6,759 nt of DNA from Chloroflexota bacterium (GCA_030636125.1 DAOVXM010000141.1:1-6759), one strand, 5' to 3'. Shown: positions 1 through 4,927, counted from the stretch's first letter. Notes: a model not told the origin generated them from the letters alone. Translations and numbers: made by a program.

Positions 1-499
1 AATCCACTGTTGCTAAAGCGCCCGTGTTGCAGTGATGAATTACCGTTTCGTTTTTCCCCATCAGAGCAGCTCCATGCTCTGCCATCCGCTTATTGATCTC
101 TACATCTTCATCAGCGATTCGTTGGGCCTCATCCAGCACTCCGTCTTGCAAATCTGGTACCCGCTTGAAATTGCCCTTATTTACAACCCGCAGGATTCGC
201 CCGACCGCCCAGGCGAGGTTCGCCGCAGTTGGTCGAGACGCTACCAGTGCCTCCGCCGCAGCGGACAATTCATTTCGCATTCCCTCGACGTTTAATGCCT
301 GCGAAGCTTGTGCAGCTAAAGCCATTCCAAACGCGGCGGATGCTCCAATTGCTGGTGCACCTCGCACGACCATCTCCTGAATAGCAACGACTACCTGATG
401 GTAATTCTCTAAGCTGACTACCCGGTATTCCCCAGGAAGTAGTCTTTGGTCGATCATTAATACCTGTCGGTTTGTGTTATCCCACTCTACTGTCCGCAT
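1..499 (-). CDS. mtnA: S-methyl-5-thioribose-1-phosphate isomerase, N-terminal part (cut by window start)
   Basis: MtnA isomerises 5-methylthioribose-1-phosphate to 5-methylthioribulose-1-phosphate in the cytosolic methionine salvage pathway, recycling the methylthioadenosine left by polyamine and related synthesis. Reading down from the ATG at 499 gives 166 complete codons with no stop before the window edge, about half of the usual length of roughly 350 residues. Family signatures are plain: the start MRTVEWDN, VVRGAPAIG at residues 44-52 (phosphate-binding region), RPTAANLAWA at 89-98, and HHCNTGALAT at 155-164. Cys157 in the last motif corresponds to the catalytic cysteine of characterised MtnA proteins; the catalytic aspartate lies beyond the window. 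The ribosome-binding site is weak (AGGA about 10 bases upstream). The gene is co-directional with the genes to its right but has its own promoter-like sequence. The identification is firm; the C-terminal half is not visible. Confidence 0.95.
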   Translation of the reverse strand, partial: MRTVEWDNTNRQVLMIDQRLLPGEYRVVSLENYHQVVVAIQEMVVRGAPAIGASAAFGMALAAQASQALNVEGMRNELSAAAEALVASRPTAANLAWAVGRILRVVNKGNFKRVPDLQDGVLDEAQRIADEDVEINKRMAEHGAALMGKNETVIHHCNTGALATVD

Positions 500-555
500 A
501 TCTCACCCATCCTATGCTCCCCCGCCAAGGATCGTTCTCCTGCAAAAGCGGACTG

Positions 556-584
556 AGTTTAACATGTATGAGATACTTTGTCAA
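556..584 (-). promoter_or_regulatory. Sigma-70-type promoter for mtnA
   Basis: On the minus strand TTGACA (579-584, perfect -35) is followed by exactly 17 bases and TAAACT (556-561, four of six matches to the -10). Transcription would start near 549, giving a leader of about 50 bases before the mtnA ATG at 499. A 13-base palindrome, ACTTTG-T-CAAAGT at 575-587, covers the -35 and could be an operator. I see no terminator between the preceding gene (stop at 609) and this promoter, so mtnA may also be reached by read-through. Confidence 0.55.
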
Positions 585-608
585 AGTGTTGCAATACTAG
601 GCTCGCAC

Positions 609-893
609 TCACCTATCGGCTGGTGTTCCCCCGCTGCCTGTCTCCAATCCACCTTCAACCAATTGGCGTAGTCGTAGAACTTCCTTGTGCTCTTCGAGCA
701 ACATAGCCAGCAAAAAAGTCTCAAAGGGCAGTGCGTGGGCAGCATAAGCCGCCGCGGAGAGGTGTTTATGAGCAGCAGCAAACAGATCATCCAATGCCAG
801 CTGATCGCTGCGTCGCAAAGCGCGCCGGAAGCGAGAAAAGGATTGCTGCTCTTGTAAAAAAGATTGAGTGATAGAAGGTAGTGTGCGTCCCAT
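609..893 (-). CDS. Small helical protein of unknown function, partner of the RecA-like gene
   Basis: I do not recognise a named family. The 94-residue product is predicted almost entirely alpha-helical, without signal peptide or membrane segment, so probably cytosolic. Notable stretches are FSRFRRALRRSDQ (19-31), basic and arginine-rich, LDDLFAAAHKH (34-44), and an amphipathic C-terminal helix FETFLLAMLLEEHKEVLRLR (57-76) that could mediate dimer or partner contacts; the last 15 residues are probably disordered. The reading frame is open far upstream, but that part only mirrors the neighbouring gene. I chose the ATG at 893. A TTG at 897-899 is an alternative because AAAAGGG lies six bases before it, against twelve for the ATG. 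The gene follows the RecA-like gene by 34 bases on the same strand, so co-transcription is very likely. I infer that it works with that protein, perhaps in DNA metabolism; nothing in it proves this. Confidence 0.72.
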   Translation of the reverse strand: MGRTLPSITQSFLQEQQSFSRFRRALRRSDQLALDDLFAAAHKHLSAAAYAAHALPFETFLLAMLLEEHKEVLRLRQLVEGGLETGSGGTPADR

Positions 894-927
894 AAGCAAT
901 TTAATCCCTTTTCGCAAACATTTCCTT

Positions 928-1467
928 TCAGAATAAACGAGGGGGCGGTGCAGGCAAGTTCGGTTCCAATGTCCAGACCTGACCGGCAGCCTCCAGCACC
1001 GCTTCCAGCAGCTCAGGGCGACTATCCGGCGGACCAGGGCGAACGCTGATGGCAACCGGCGCTAGACGATTCAATCGCTGCAGGTGAGCCAGACAGATCC
1101 GCAGCAGGCGCAGGCTCTCAGCCGCGGACACGTTTTCGTCATAGAACGTGGACAACAGGTCCAGAACCAGTGTGGGAACCGGTTGGGTGGGCGTTTCTTT
1201 CAGCAGGGCTACCAGCTGGTAGCAGGTGAAAGCGCGCCTCAAATGAATTCGCTCCAGGGCAGCAGGCAAGTCAGCTGTCTGACCGCCCAGGGCATGACCA
1301 ATTGCCAGGTTGCACCGGTAGACATCAAACCGATTACCGCCATCCAAGAGGCGCAGCGCACCCTGACAGACCAGGCGAGCTATCAGATCCCACATGATCG
1401 CGCCGCCAGCATGTGGCGCCACGACGAGCAGCAAATCACCAGGGAGTGGGCTAAGCAGTGTATTCAT
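928..1467 (-). CDS. RecA/RadA/Rad51-like protein with a degenerate Walker A motif
   Basis: The 179-residue product follows the RadA/Rad51 core step by step although it is far shorter. PLPGDLLLVVAPHAGGAIMW (8-26) sits where the P-loop strand should be, but GxxxxGK[ST] is replaced and the lysine is missing. LRLLDGGNRFDVYR (38-51) matches the 'YIDTEGTFRPER' region. LERIHLRRAFTCYQLVALL (71-89) matches the 'NIYVARAFN' helix-strand. PTLVLDLLSTFYDENV (98-113) is a Walker B-like strand in the position of 'LIVVDSLTSLFR', followed by a helix LRLLRICLAHLQRLNRLAP as in RadA's 'R...L...L..L' helix. The known family role is strand exchange or its regulation. Here I infer a RecA-fold accessory protein unlikely to hydrolyse ATP, comparable in kind to ImuA or SulA. 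The ATG at 1467 is the only plausible start, as a stop lies four codons upstream; the ribosome-binding site is poor (AAGG about 13 bases away). It lies between the regulator gene and the small helical protein gene. Confidence 0.75.
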   Translation of the reverse strand: MNTLLSPLPGDLLLVVAPHAGGAIMWDLIARLVCQGALRLLDGGNRFDVYRCNLAIGHALGGQTADLPAALERIHLRRAFTCYQLVALLKETPTQPVPTLVLDLLSTFYDENVSAAESLRLLRICLAHLQRLNRLAPVAISVRPGPPDSRPELLEAVLEAAGQVWTLEPNLPAPPPRLF

Positions 1468-1615
1468 GCCACTAACTTAGCCTTATTCTCCTAGAAAAAC
1501 AATCCCACACTTAGGGGAGAGACAGGGAATGATTGGAGTACTCGCGCGGGTGAACCAGGGATGGCGGAGGGGGATGGTGGGGGGAGCCAGATATACCGGT
1601 CGCAAACGGCGCTTC

Positions 1616-1629
1616 GTTCTTCAAAGAAC
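1616..1629. repeat. Perfect 14-base palindrome across the regulator's stop codon
   Basis: GTTCTT-CA-AAGAAC is a perfect inverted repeat that includes the last codons and TGA stop of the LuxR-type regulator gene. With only two bases between the arms it is a better protein-binding site than an RNA hairpin, and there is no following T-run to make a terminator. Its GTTC...GAAC halves are the LexA half-sites in the opposite orientation and wrong spacing, so it is not a canonical SOS box. It may be chance. Confidence 0.3.
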
Positions 1630-2025
1630 CCAGGCGCTGAAGTCCCAGTCGACCAGGGCTCTGCGCAGCTCAGCCTTGCTGTGCAGACCAAATTTTCGCA
1701 GCACGTTACGAACGTGTGACTTGGCGGTTTCAGGGGTTATCATCAGTCTGGCAGCGATCTGGCGGTTAGTGAAATTAAGACAAGTCAGCACAGCCACTTG
1801 TTGTTCGCGTGGAGATAGTACCTGCCAATGAGCTACATGCTCATCGTTCACCTGGCGTTGTGCTAATGCCGAGGTGAGCAATTCGAAAGCGATCTCGCCG
1901 GTCTGACGCTGTTCGCTCTCAGCGATGGTTTGCAGGGATTGGATCAATTCCTCATCCGCATGGAAAGCCAGGCGCGACGAGGGGGCGTACCCAAGAGCGT
2001 TTAGAATGCGCTGCCAGATAGTCAT
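1621..2025 (-). CDS. Short LuxR-type transcription regulator with a ribbon-helix-helix-like N-terminus
   Basis: This 134-residue protein ends in a clear LuxR/GerE helix-turn-helix (residues 68-125): LSPREQQVAVLTCLNFTNRQ opens the domain, then IAARLMITPETAKSHV is the helix-turn-helix and VLRKFGLHSKAEL the dimerisation helix, with the conserved E74, T100, V105 and L114-type positions present. There is no receiver, PAS or autoinducer domain. Instead residues 17-57 (LAFHADEELIQSLQTIAESE onward to ELLTSALAQR) read like a CopG/Arc ribbon-helix-helix unit: short strand, helix with DEEL, turn, helix. I infer a DNA-binding dimer needing no phosphorylation. The ATG at 2025 has AAAGG eight bases upstream and lies shortly after a strong promoter with an SOS-like box. 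It is the first gene of a probable three-gene unit; 153 bases without an obvious promoter or terminator separate it from the RecA-like gene. It may regulate its own unit. Confidence 0.85.
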   Translation of the reverse strand: MTIWQRILNALGYAPSSRLAFHADEELIQSLQTIAESEQRQTGEIAFELLTSALAQRQVNDEHVAHWQVLSPREQQVAVLTCLNFTNRQIAARLMITPETAKSHVRNVLRKFGLHSKAELRRALVDWDFSAWVL

Positions 2026-2063
2026 AGAGGAGACCTTTGCTCGTCAGGATAAATGACAGAGAC

Positions 2064-2093
2064 ATTATAATAGAACATTTGTTCAGTCGTCAA
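2064..2093 (-). promoter_or_regulatory. Strong sigma-70-type promoter of the regulator / RecA-like unit
   Basis: On the minus strand TTGACG (2088-2093, five of six) is separated by 18 bases from a perfect TATAAT (2064-2069). The start of transcription would fall near 2057, leaving a leader of roughly 30 bases before the regulator's ATG at 2025. The promoter begins only 24 bases after the tyrS stop and no terminator hairpin lies between, so tyrS read-through may add basal expression. The spacer contains the SOS-like palindrome annotated separately. Confidence 0.7.
2073..2084. promoter_or_regulatory. LexA-type (SOS) operator, GAAC-N4-GTTC
   Basis: GAACATTTGTTC is a perfect dyad (GAACA, two bases, TGTTC on either strand) with the half-sites and spacing of the Gram-positive LexA/DinR box (consensus core GAAC-N4-GTTC). 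It lies wholly between the -35 and -10 of the promoter, where a bound repressor would block RNA polymerase. The flanking bases (A before, A after on the plus strand) are less perfect than the C/G of the classical Bacillus box. That the local LexA recognises this form is inference. Confidence 0.5.
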
Positions 2094-2116
2094 GGAGTCC
2101 CCCTCAGTAAAACGGA

Positions 2117-3334
2117 TCAGCGAACTCGGGTGAAACGCCGTTTGCCGGCTCGGAGCACGCCTGGGTTTGGGAAAGGTTGGTTGGGATCGTCGAGCACCTC
2201 TCCATCCAGTCGAACTCCATTCTGCGCAATCAATCGCCGTCCCTCGCTGCGAGATTGAACTAGCCCACTGGCTTCCAACACGTCAAGTACGCTCTGTCCG
2301 GATACCAGTGAGTACTCAGGCATATCTTCAGGCATATCACGCTGTTGGAAAACACGCACAAAATTCTCCTCAGCTCGTGCCGCGGACGGTGGGTCATGAA
2401 AGATCTCGACGATTTCACGCGCCAGTTTCATTTTCACATCCCGTGGGTGCAAACTTCCTTCTTCCATCCCGGACTCCAAGGCTTTAATCTCTGTGGCTGA
2501 CCAGCGTGTTACCAGATGGAAATAATCGGGCATTGCTTTATCAGGGATGCTCATCACCTTGCCGTACATATCATCTGGCGGAGCCAGGATCGGGATGTGG
2601 TTGCCAAGAGACTTGCTCATCTTGATTTCACCGTCGGTTCCTGGCAGGATTGCCATAATGATGGCTATGTTGGGTTTTTCGCCCAGGGAGGTCATCACCT
2701 TGCGCGCGGCAGTAAGGATATTGAAGAGCTGGTCTGTGCCGCCCACTTGCACATCAGCGCGCAAGGAATATGCATCGTATCCCTGCATGATCGCGTAAAA
2801 AGTCTCATGCAGGTATATCGCCTCGTTTTGGTCCCAGCGCAGCCTGAAATTTTCCCGGGCAAGAAACTGTTGTATCGTGAAGTTTGATGCCAGATTGATC
2901 AGATCGACGAATTCCAGCTTCGAGAGCCAATCGGCATTAAAACGGATCCTTGTTACCTCCGGGTCTAATATCTTGAATGATTGCTGGGCATATGTGCGCG
3001 CATTGTGTTCGACTTCTTCCGGGGTCAGTTTCGGACGCAGTTTATCTTTATCAGATGGGTCGCCGATCAAAGATGTGTATGTTCCGATCAGGAAAGTCAC
3101 CTCATGTCCCAGCTCTTGGAATTGGCGCAGCTTTCGCATGGTGATCGTATGGCCGATATGCAGGTCGGTTGTGCGCGGGTCATAACCACAGTATATCTGC
3201 AGCGGGCGGTTATCCTCCTTGGCTTCTGATAACCGCTGGTGTAATTCCTTGGCCATGGCATTTTTTATTTCTTCATCGCCATATTCTGTGCCGCGCATCA
3301 AGTATGCGACTTGTTCTTCAATGTTCATCTCCAC
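2117..3334 (-). CDS. tyrS: Tyrosyl-tRNA synthetase
   Basis: TyrRS charges tRNA-Tyr with tyrosine in an ATP-dependent two-step reaction in the cytosol. It is a class I synthetase of 405 residues, normal for the family. Counting from the GTG at 3334: YCGYDP at 48-53, the HIGH signature DLHIGHT at 57-63, QGYD at 184-187 and GGTDQ at 198-202 (tyrosine pocket), and KMSKS at 238-242. An S4 RNA-binding domain fills about 343-404 (SVLDVLEASGLVQSRSEGRR and so on). A true KMSKS, rather than the KFGKT of the E. coli type, places it in the second bacterial TyrRS group. Start choice: AGGAGG lies six bases before the GTG at 3334 and twelve before the in-frame ATG at 3328, so GTG fits better; either gives a complete enzyme. 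The frame is open up to a TTG at 3373, without support. No T-box sequence (AGGGTGGNACCGCG type) is visible in the leader. Confidence 0.97.
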   Translation of the reverse strand: MEMNIEEQVAYLMRGTEYGDEEIKNAMAKELHQRLSEAKEDNRPLQIYCGYDPRTTDLHIGHTITMRKLRQFQELGHEVTFLIGTYTSLIGDPSDKDKLRPKLTPEEVEHNARTYAQQSFKILDPEVTRIRFNADWLSKLEFVDLINLASNFTIQQFLARENFRLRWDQNEAIYLHETFYAIMQGYDAYSLRADVQVGGTDQLFNILTAARKVMTSLGEKPNIAIIMAILPGTDGEIKMSKSLGNHIPILAPPDDMYGKVMSIPDKAMPDYFHLVTRWSATEIKALESGMEEGSLHPRDVKMKLAREIVEIFHDPPSAARAEENFVRVFQQRDMPEDMPEYSLVSGQSVLDVLEASGLVQSRSEGRRLIAQNGVRLDGEVLDDPNQPFPNPGVLRAGKRRFTRVR

Positions 3335-3357
3335 TGCTCGCCTCCTGGATTTAACCT

Positions 3358-3386
3358 TAGACCTGCATTTCAATAATAGTTAAAGT
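3358..3386 (+). promoter_or_regulatory. Possible promoter for a plus-strand structured RNA
   Basis: TAGACC (3358-3363) and TAAAGT (3381-3386) each match four of six consensus bases and are separated by 17 bases. The predicted transcription start, about 3393-3395, falls exactly on the first arm of the structured element that follows. Both boxes are weak, so this rests mainly on the position. Confidence 0.25.
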
Positions 3387-3401
3387 AAATGGACTTGTAG
3401 C
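3373..3401 (-). promoter_or_regulatory. Possible tyrS promoter
   Basis: On the minus strand TATTAT (3373-3378, five of six matches to the -10) lies 17 bases from GCTACA (3396-3401, three of six). Transcription would start near 3366, giving tyrS a leader of about 30 bases. A promoter is required somewhere between the terminator at 3616-3649 and tyrS, and this is the best -10 close to the gene. If it is used, the structured element at 3395-3528 is not part of the tyrS mRNA. An upstream alternative is ATGACA-N17-TCTAAG near 3557-3585. Confidence 0.3.
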
Positions 3402-3528
3402 TTAGCCCTGTCCCTGGTCGGACAGACCGGGGGCTTGTCCCGCTCCTGTGGGGCCCTTGTGGGCGTTGTGGCTCAAACTTACGGGCACAAGGTCCCCCGC
3501 AAATAGCGGGGCCGGCTCTAAGCTACAA
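3395..3528. ncRNA. Candidate structured RNA, strand uncertain (plus slightly favoured)
   Basis: A GC-rich block in an otherwise AT-rich gap is closed by an 11-base perfect inverted repeat, TTGTAGCTTAG (3395-3405) with CTAAGCTACAA (3518-3528). Inside are further helices: CCCTGGTC/GACCGGGG (3412-3419 with 3425-3432, loop GGACA), CCTTGTG/CACAAGG (3455-3461 with 3486-3492, extendable by GGGG 3450-3453 with CCCC 3494-3497), and CCCCGC/GCGGGG (3495-3500 with 3506-3511, loop AAATA), which competes with that extension. One pair in the second helix is U-G only if the RNA is read on the plus strand, becoming C-A on the minus strand, so plus is mildly preferred. A closing stem, bubbles, a long arm and a small 3' hairpin recall 6S RNA, but the length is short and I cannot match conserved 6S bases. 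It lacks T-box, tmRNA, SRP GNAR-loop and RNase P signatures. It has no T-run terminator on either strand. Confidence 0.45.
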
Positions 3529-3615
3529 TGCACTAAGAACTATGAGATAAAGTCTTAGATTGAGAATTAAAGGTTCTGTCATGATCTATTTCCGGTGATC
3601 TTTAATCATAGCAGC

Positions 3616-3649
3616 AAACAAAAAAACGCGCCCTCTGCGGAGAGCGCGT
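3616..3649 (-). terminator. Rho-independent terminator of the PH-domain gene
   Basis: On the minus strand the ten-base-pair stem ACGCGCTCTC/GAGGGCGCGT (one G-U pair) with tetraloop CGCA at 3626-3649 is followed directly by seven Ts (complement of the A-run 3620-3626). It lies 20 bases after the TAA at 3670-3672 of the PH-domain gene. It separates that gene from tyrS. CTCTGCG just after the stop codon (3660-3666) can pair with CGCAGAG (3633-3639) inside the terminator, a possible alternative fold. Confidence 0.93.
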
Positions 3650-3669
3650 CGGTGCTCATCGCAGAGTGC

Positions 3670-4200
3670 TTACTCGCGAGAATAATAATAACCTTCCTGT
3701 GTATCGCCAACATCAACTTGCTGAACTAGTTTCAGATCAGCCTGCTTGAGGATCATTTTTAAGATCTGATCGCCTTCTTCAAAACCAGTCCGGCCTAAGG
3801 ATTTCCCGTGTGCGCTTACCTCACCTAGAGTATGAAATCCGAAGTAAGATCCCTCGCCAAAAACCTGCACTTTATTTCCCCACCGGGCAGGTAATACCCG
3901 TACTTCTTGGATTTCATTCCAGCCTAATTGCACGTTGCGCAGGCCATTACGGAAGTTTATCCCCAGATTGCTTACCCGGATTATCGTGTGGCGGTCCATC
4001 CAATTTCCCAAACTTATGCCAACCGCTACCAGGGCTAGCGGCACCGTTAGGAGCGGAAGCCAAAAAGTTACCCGGTTTCCACTGAAGATCACCAGTGCCC
4101 AAGCCCCTCCTACCATGAAAGTTCCAATCCAGGCGATCGCCTCTCCGCGTCTAGGAGTTAATTCGGGACGGTATTCTCTGATATCTTGTCCTCCATCCAT
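3670..4200 (-). CDS. Small membrane protein with a bacterial PH-like domain
   Basis: The 176-residue product has a basic/acidic N-terminal tail (1-20), two hydrophobic segments at about 21-40 and 45-66 forming a membrane hairpin, and a soluble C-terminal part (about 68-165). In that part, HTIIRVSNLGINFRNGLRNV then LGWNEIQEVRVLP, QVFGEGSYFGFHTLG and a final helix (GDQILKMILKQADLKL) follow the strand-rich barrel plus C-terminal helix of bacterial PH (bPH) proteins. These are membrane-anchored proteins mostly of unknown role. I infer cytosolic orientation of the PH part from the positive charges around it. The ATG at 4200 has no ribosome-binding site in front but lies exactly where a consensus promoter would start transcription, so the mRNA appears leaderless. 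It is a single-gene unit, divergent from the HNH gene and closed by a strong terminator. No ligand or partner is evident. Confidence 0.87.
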   Translation of the reverse strand: MDGGQDIREYRPELTPRRGEAIAWIGTFMVGGAWALVIFSGNRVTFWLPLLTVPLALVAVGISLGNWMDRHTIIRVSNLGINFRNGLRNVQLGWNEIQEVRVLPARWGNKVQVFGEGSYFGFHTLGEVSAHGKSLGRTGFEEGDQILKMILKQADLKLVQQVDVGDTQEGYYYSRE

Positions 4201-4207
4201 GAGTCAA

Positions 4208-4236
4208 ATTATAAAGGATATTTGCTCTGAATCCAA
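4208..4236 (-). promoter_or_regulatory. Promoter giving a leaderless mRNA for the PH-domain gene
   Basis: On the minus strand a perfect TATAAT (4208-4213) lies 17 bases from TTGGAT (4231-4236, three of six matches). Seven bases separate the -10 from the ATG at 4200, so the predicted first transcribed base is the A of the start codon. The absence of any purine-rich Shine-Dalgarno stretch in the seven bases agrees with leaderless translation. Confidence 0.5.
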
Positions 4237-4393
4237 AGGGGTCTGATTTTGATTTATACTGGGCAGGTCATTGGGTATAAAAATCCTTATCAAAATTGAA
4301 AAAATGGGATACTGAGTATGGTCAAATCCCTCTCATTCCTTAGAAAAATAACGTTTTCCTAAGTCCAAACTAATTTCCTTGCGCTGCGACCCG

Positions 4394-4402
4394 TGCTATA
4401 AT
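4394..4402 (+). promoter_or_regulatory. Extended -10 promoter of the HNH gene
   Basis: GTGCTATAAT contains a perfect TATAAT at 4397-4402 preceded by TG one base upstream (the extended -10 element), which compensates for the poor -35 (TTTCCT at 4374-4379, 17 bases upstream). Transcription would start near 4409, placing a very short leader with GGAG (4415-4418) before the start codons at 4421/4424. Confidence 0.6.
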
Positions 4403-4423
4403 TCGCAGAGTTACGGAGTGATG

Positions 4424-4927
4424 ATGCAAGAACCAGTTTTGGTACTTAATGCGAATTTCGAGCCGCTGAACGTCTGCAATATGCGGCGCGCCATCGGCTT
4501 GATGATGACCAGCAAAGTGAGCCTGGTGTTGAATGGTCGCGGCCATATCCGTACCGTGTCGCTGAAATTCCCGCGCCCATCGGTCATCAGGCTGGAAAGG
4601 ATGATTAAAAGACCGCGCCGGAAAGTCAAGTTGAGCCGGCGCGAAGTCCTGCGGCGCGACAATTACACCTGCCAATACTGCGGCCAAAATGGTTCCCAGC
4701 TCACCATTGACCATGTTGTCCCGCGCAGCCTTGGCGGGGTGCATATTTGGAGCAATTTAGTTGCGGCTTGCCCTTCCTGTAATCACCGCAAAGGCGGCCG
4801 CACAATCGAACAAGCTCATATGCGTTTGTTGAGAACCCCTTCCGAACCACCTGCCTCAGCAGGGTATTTATTTGCCCATCATTTATCACAAAACGAGGAT
4901 TGGATACCTTTCATCGAAGGCTGGTAA
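4424..4927 (+). CDS. Stand-alone HNH endonuclease-family protein
   Basis: This 167-residue protein is of the widespread single-domain type beginning MQEPVLVLNANFEPLNVC. The N-terminal part (1-45) carries that strongly conserved opening; the linker 50-78 is rich in arginine and lysine and probably binds nucleic acid. The HNH module occupies about 72-127: zinc-binding pairs C83-x2-C86 and C116-x2-C119 frame IDHVVPRSLGG (95-105, D96-H97 with general-base His97), N111 in WSNLVAACP, and H121 in CNHRKGGRT. All catalytic and zinc positions look intact, so it should be an active metal-dependent nuclease; the cellular target of this family is not known. Start choice: GGAG at 4415-4418 is five bases from the ATG at 4424 and only two from the ATG at 4421, so 4424 is preferred. 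There is no methylase or specificity gene beside it, which argues against restriction-modification. It converges on the hydrolase gene with 55 bases between. Confidence 0.9.
   Translation: MQEPVLVLNANFEPLNVCNMRRAIGLMMTSKVSLVLNGRGHIRTVSLKFPRPSVIRLERMIKRPRRKVKLSRREVLRRDNYTCQYCGQNGSQLTIDHVVPRSLGGVHIWSNLVAACPSCNHRKGGRTIEQAHMRLLRTPSEPPASAGYLFAHHLSQNEDWIPFIEGW

Noticed and set aside
93..380. Plus-strand open frame of 95 codons
   Set aside because: It is the mirror of mtnA, whose protein motifs (RGAPAIG, HCNTGALAT) on the minus strand are unmistakable.
1084..1494. Plus-strand open frame of 136 codons
   Set aside because: It overlaps the RecA-like gene in antisense; its protein is glutamine-rich with no family pattern, while the minus-strand product has a consistent fold pattern.
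1490..1520. Weak hairpin TCCC...GGGA followed by TTGTTTTT on the minus strand as terminator after the regulator gene
   Set aside because: A four-base stem is too weak to count, so I left the regulator and RecA-like genes as a probable single unit.
3395..3528. tRNA, SRP RNA or tmRNA reading of the structured element
   Set aside because: No T-loop GTTC-A/G-A, no GGAAG-type SRP loop, no CCA-ended tRNA-like fold; the stems do not match those families.
3335..3620. T-box riboswitch in front of tyrS
   Set aside because: The conserved T-box sequence (AGGGTGGNACCGCG type) and its antiterminator are absent, and no terminator with a T-run precedes tyrS.
4337..4365. Hairpin CTTAG...CTAAG between the divergent genes as terminator
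   Set aside because: Short AT-rich stem with a bulge and no T-run; both flanking genes are transcribed away from it, so no terminator is needed here.
4370..4744. Minus-strand open frame of 124 codons inside the HNH gene
   Set aside because: Antisense to the HNH catalytic region with no recognisable domain or ribosome-binding site.
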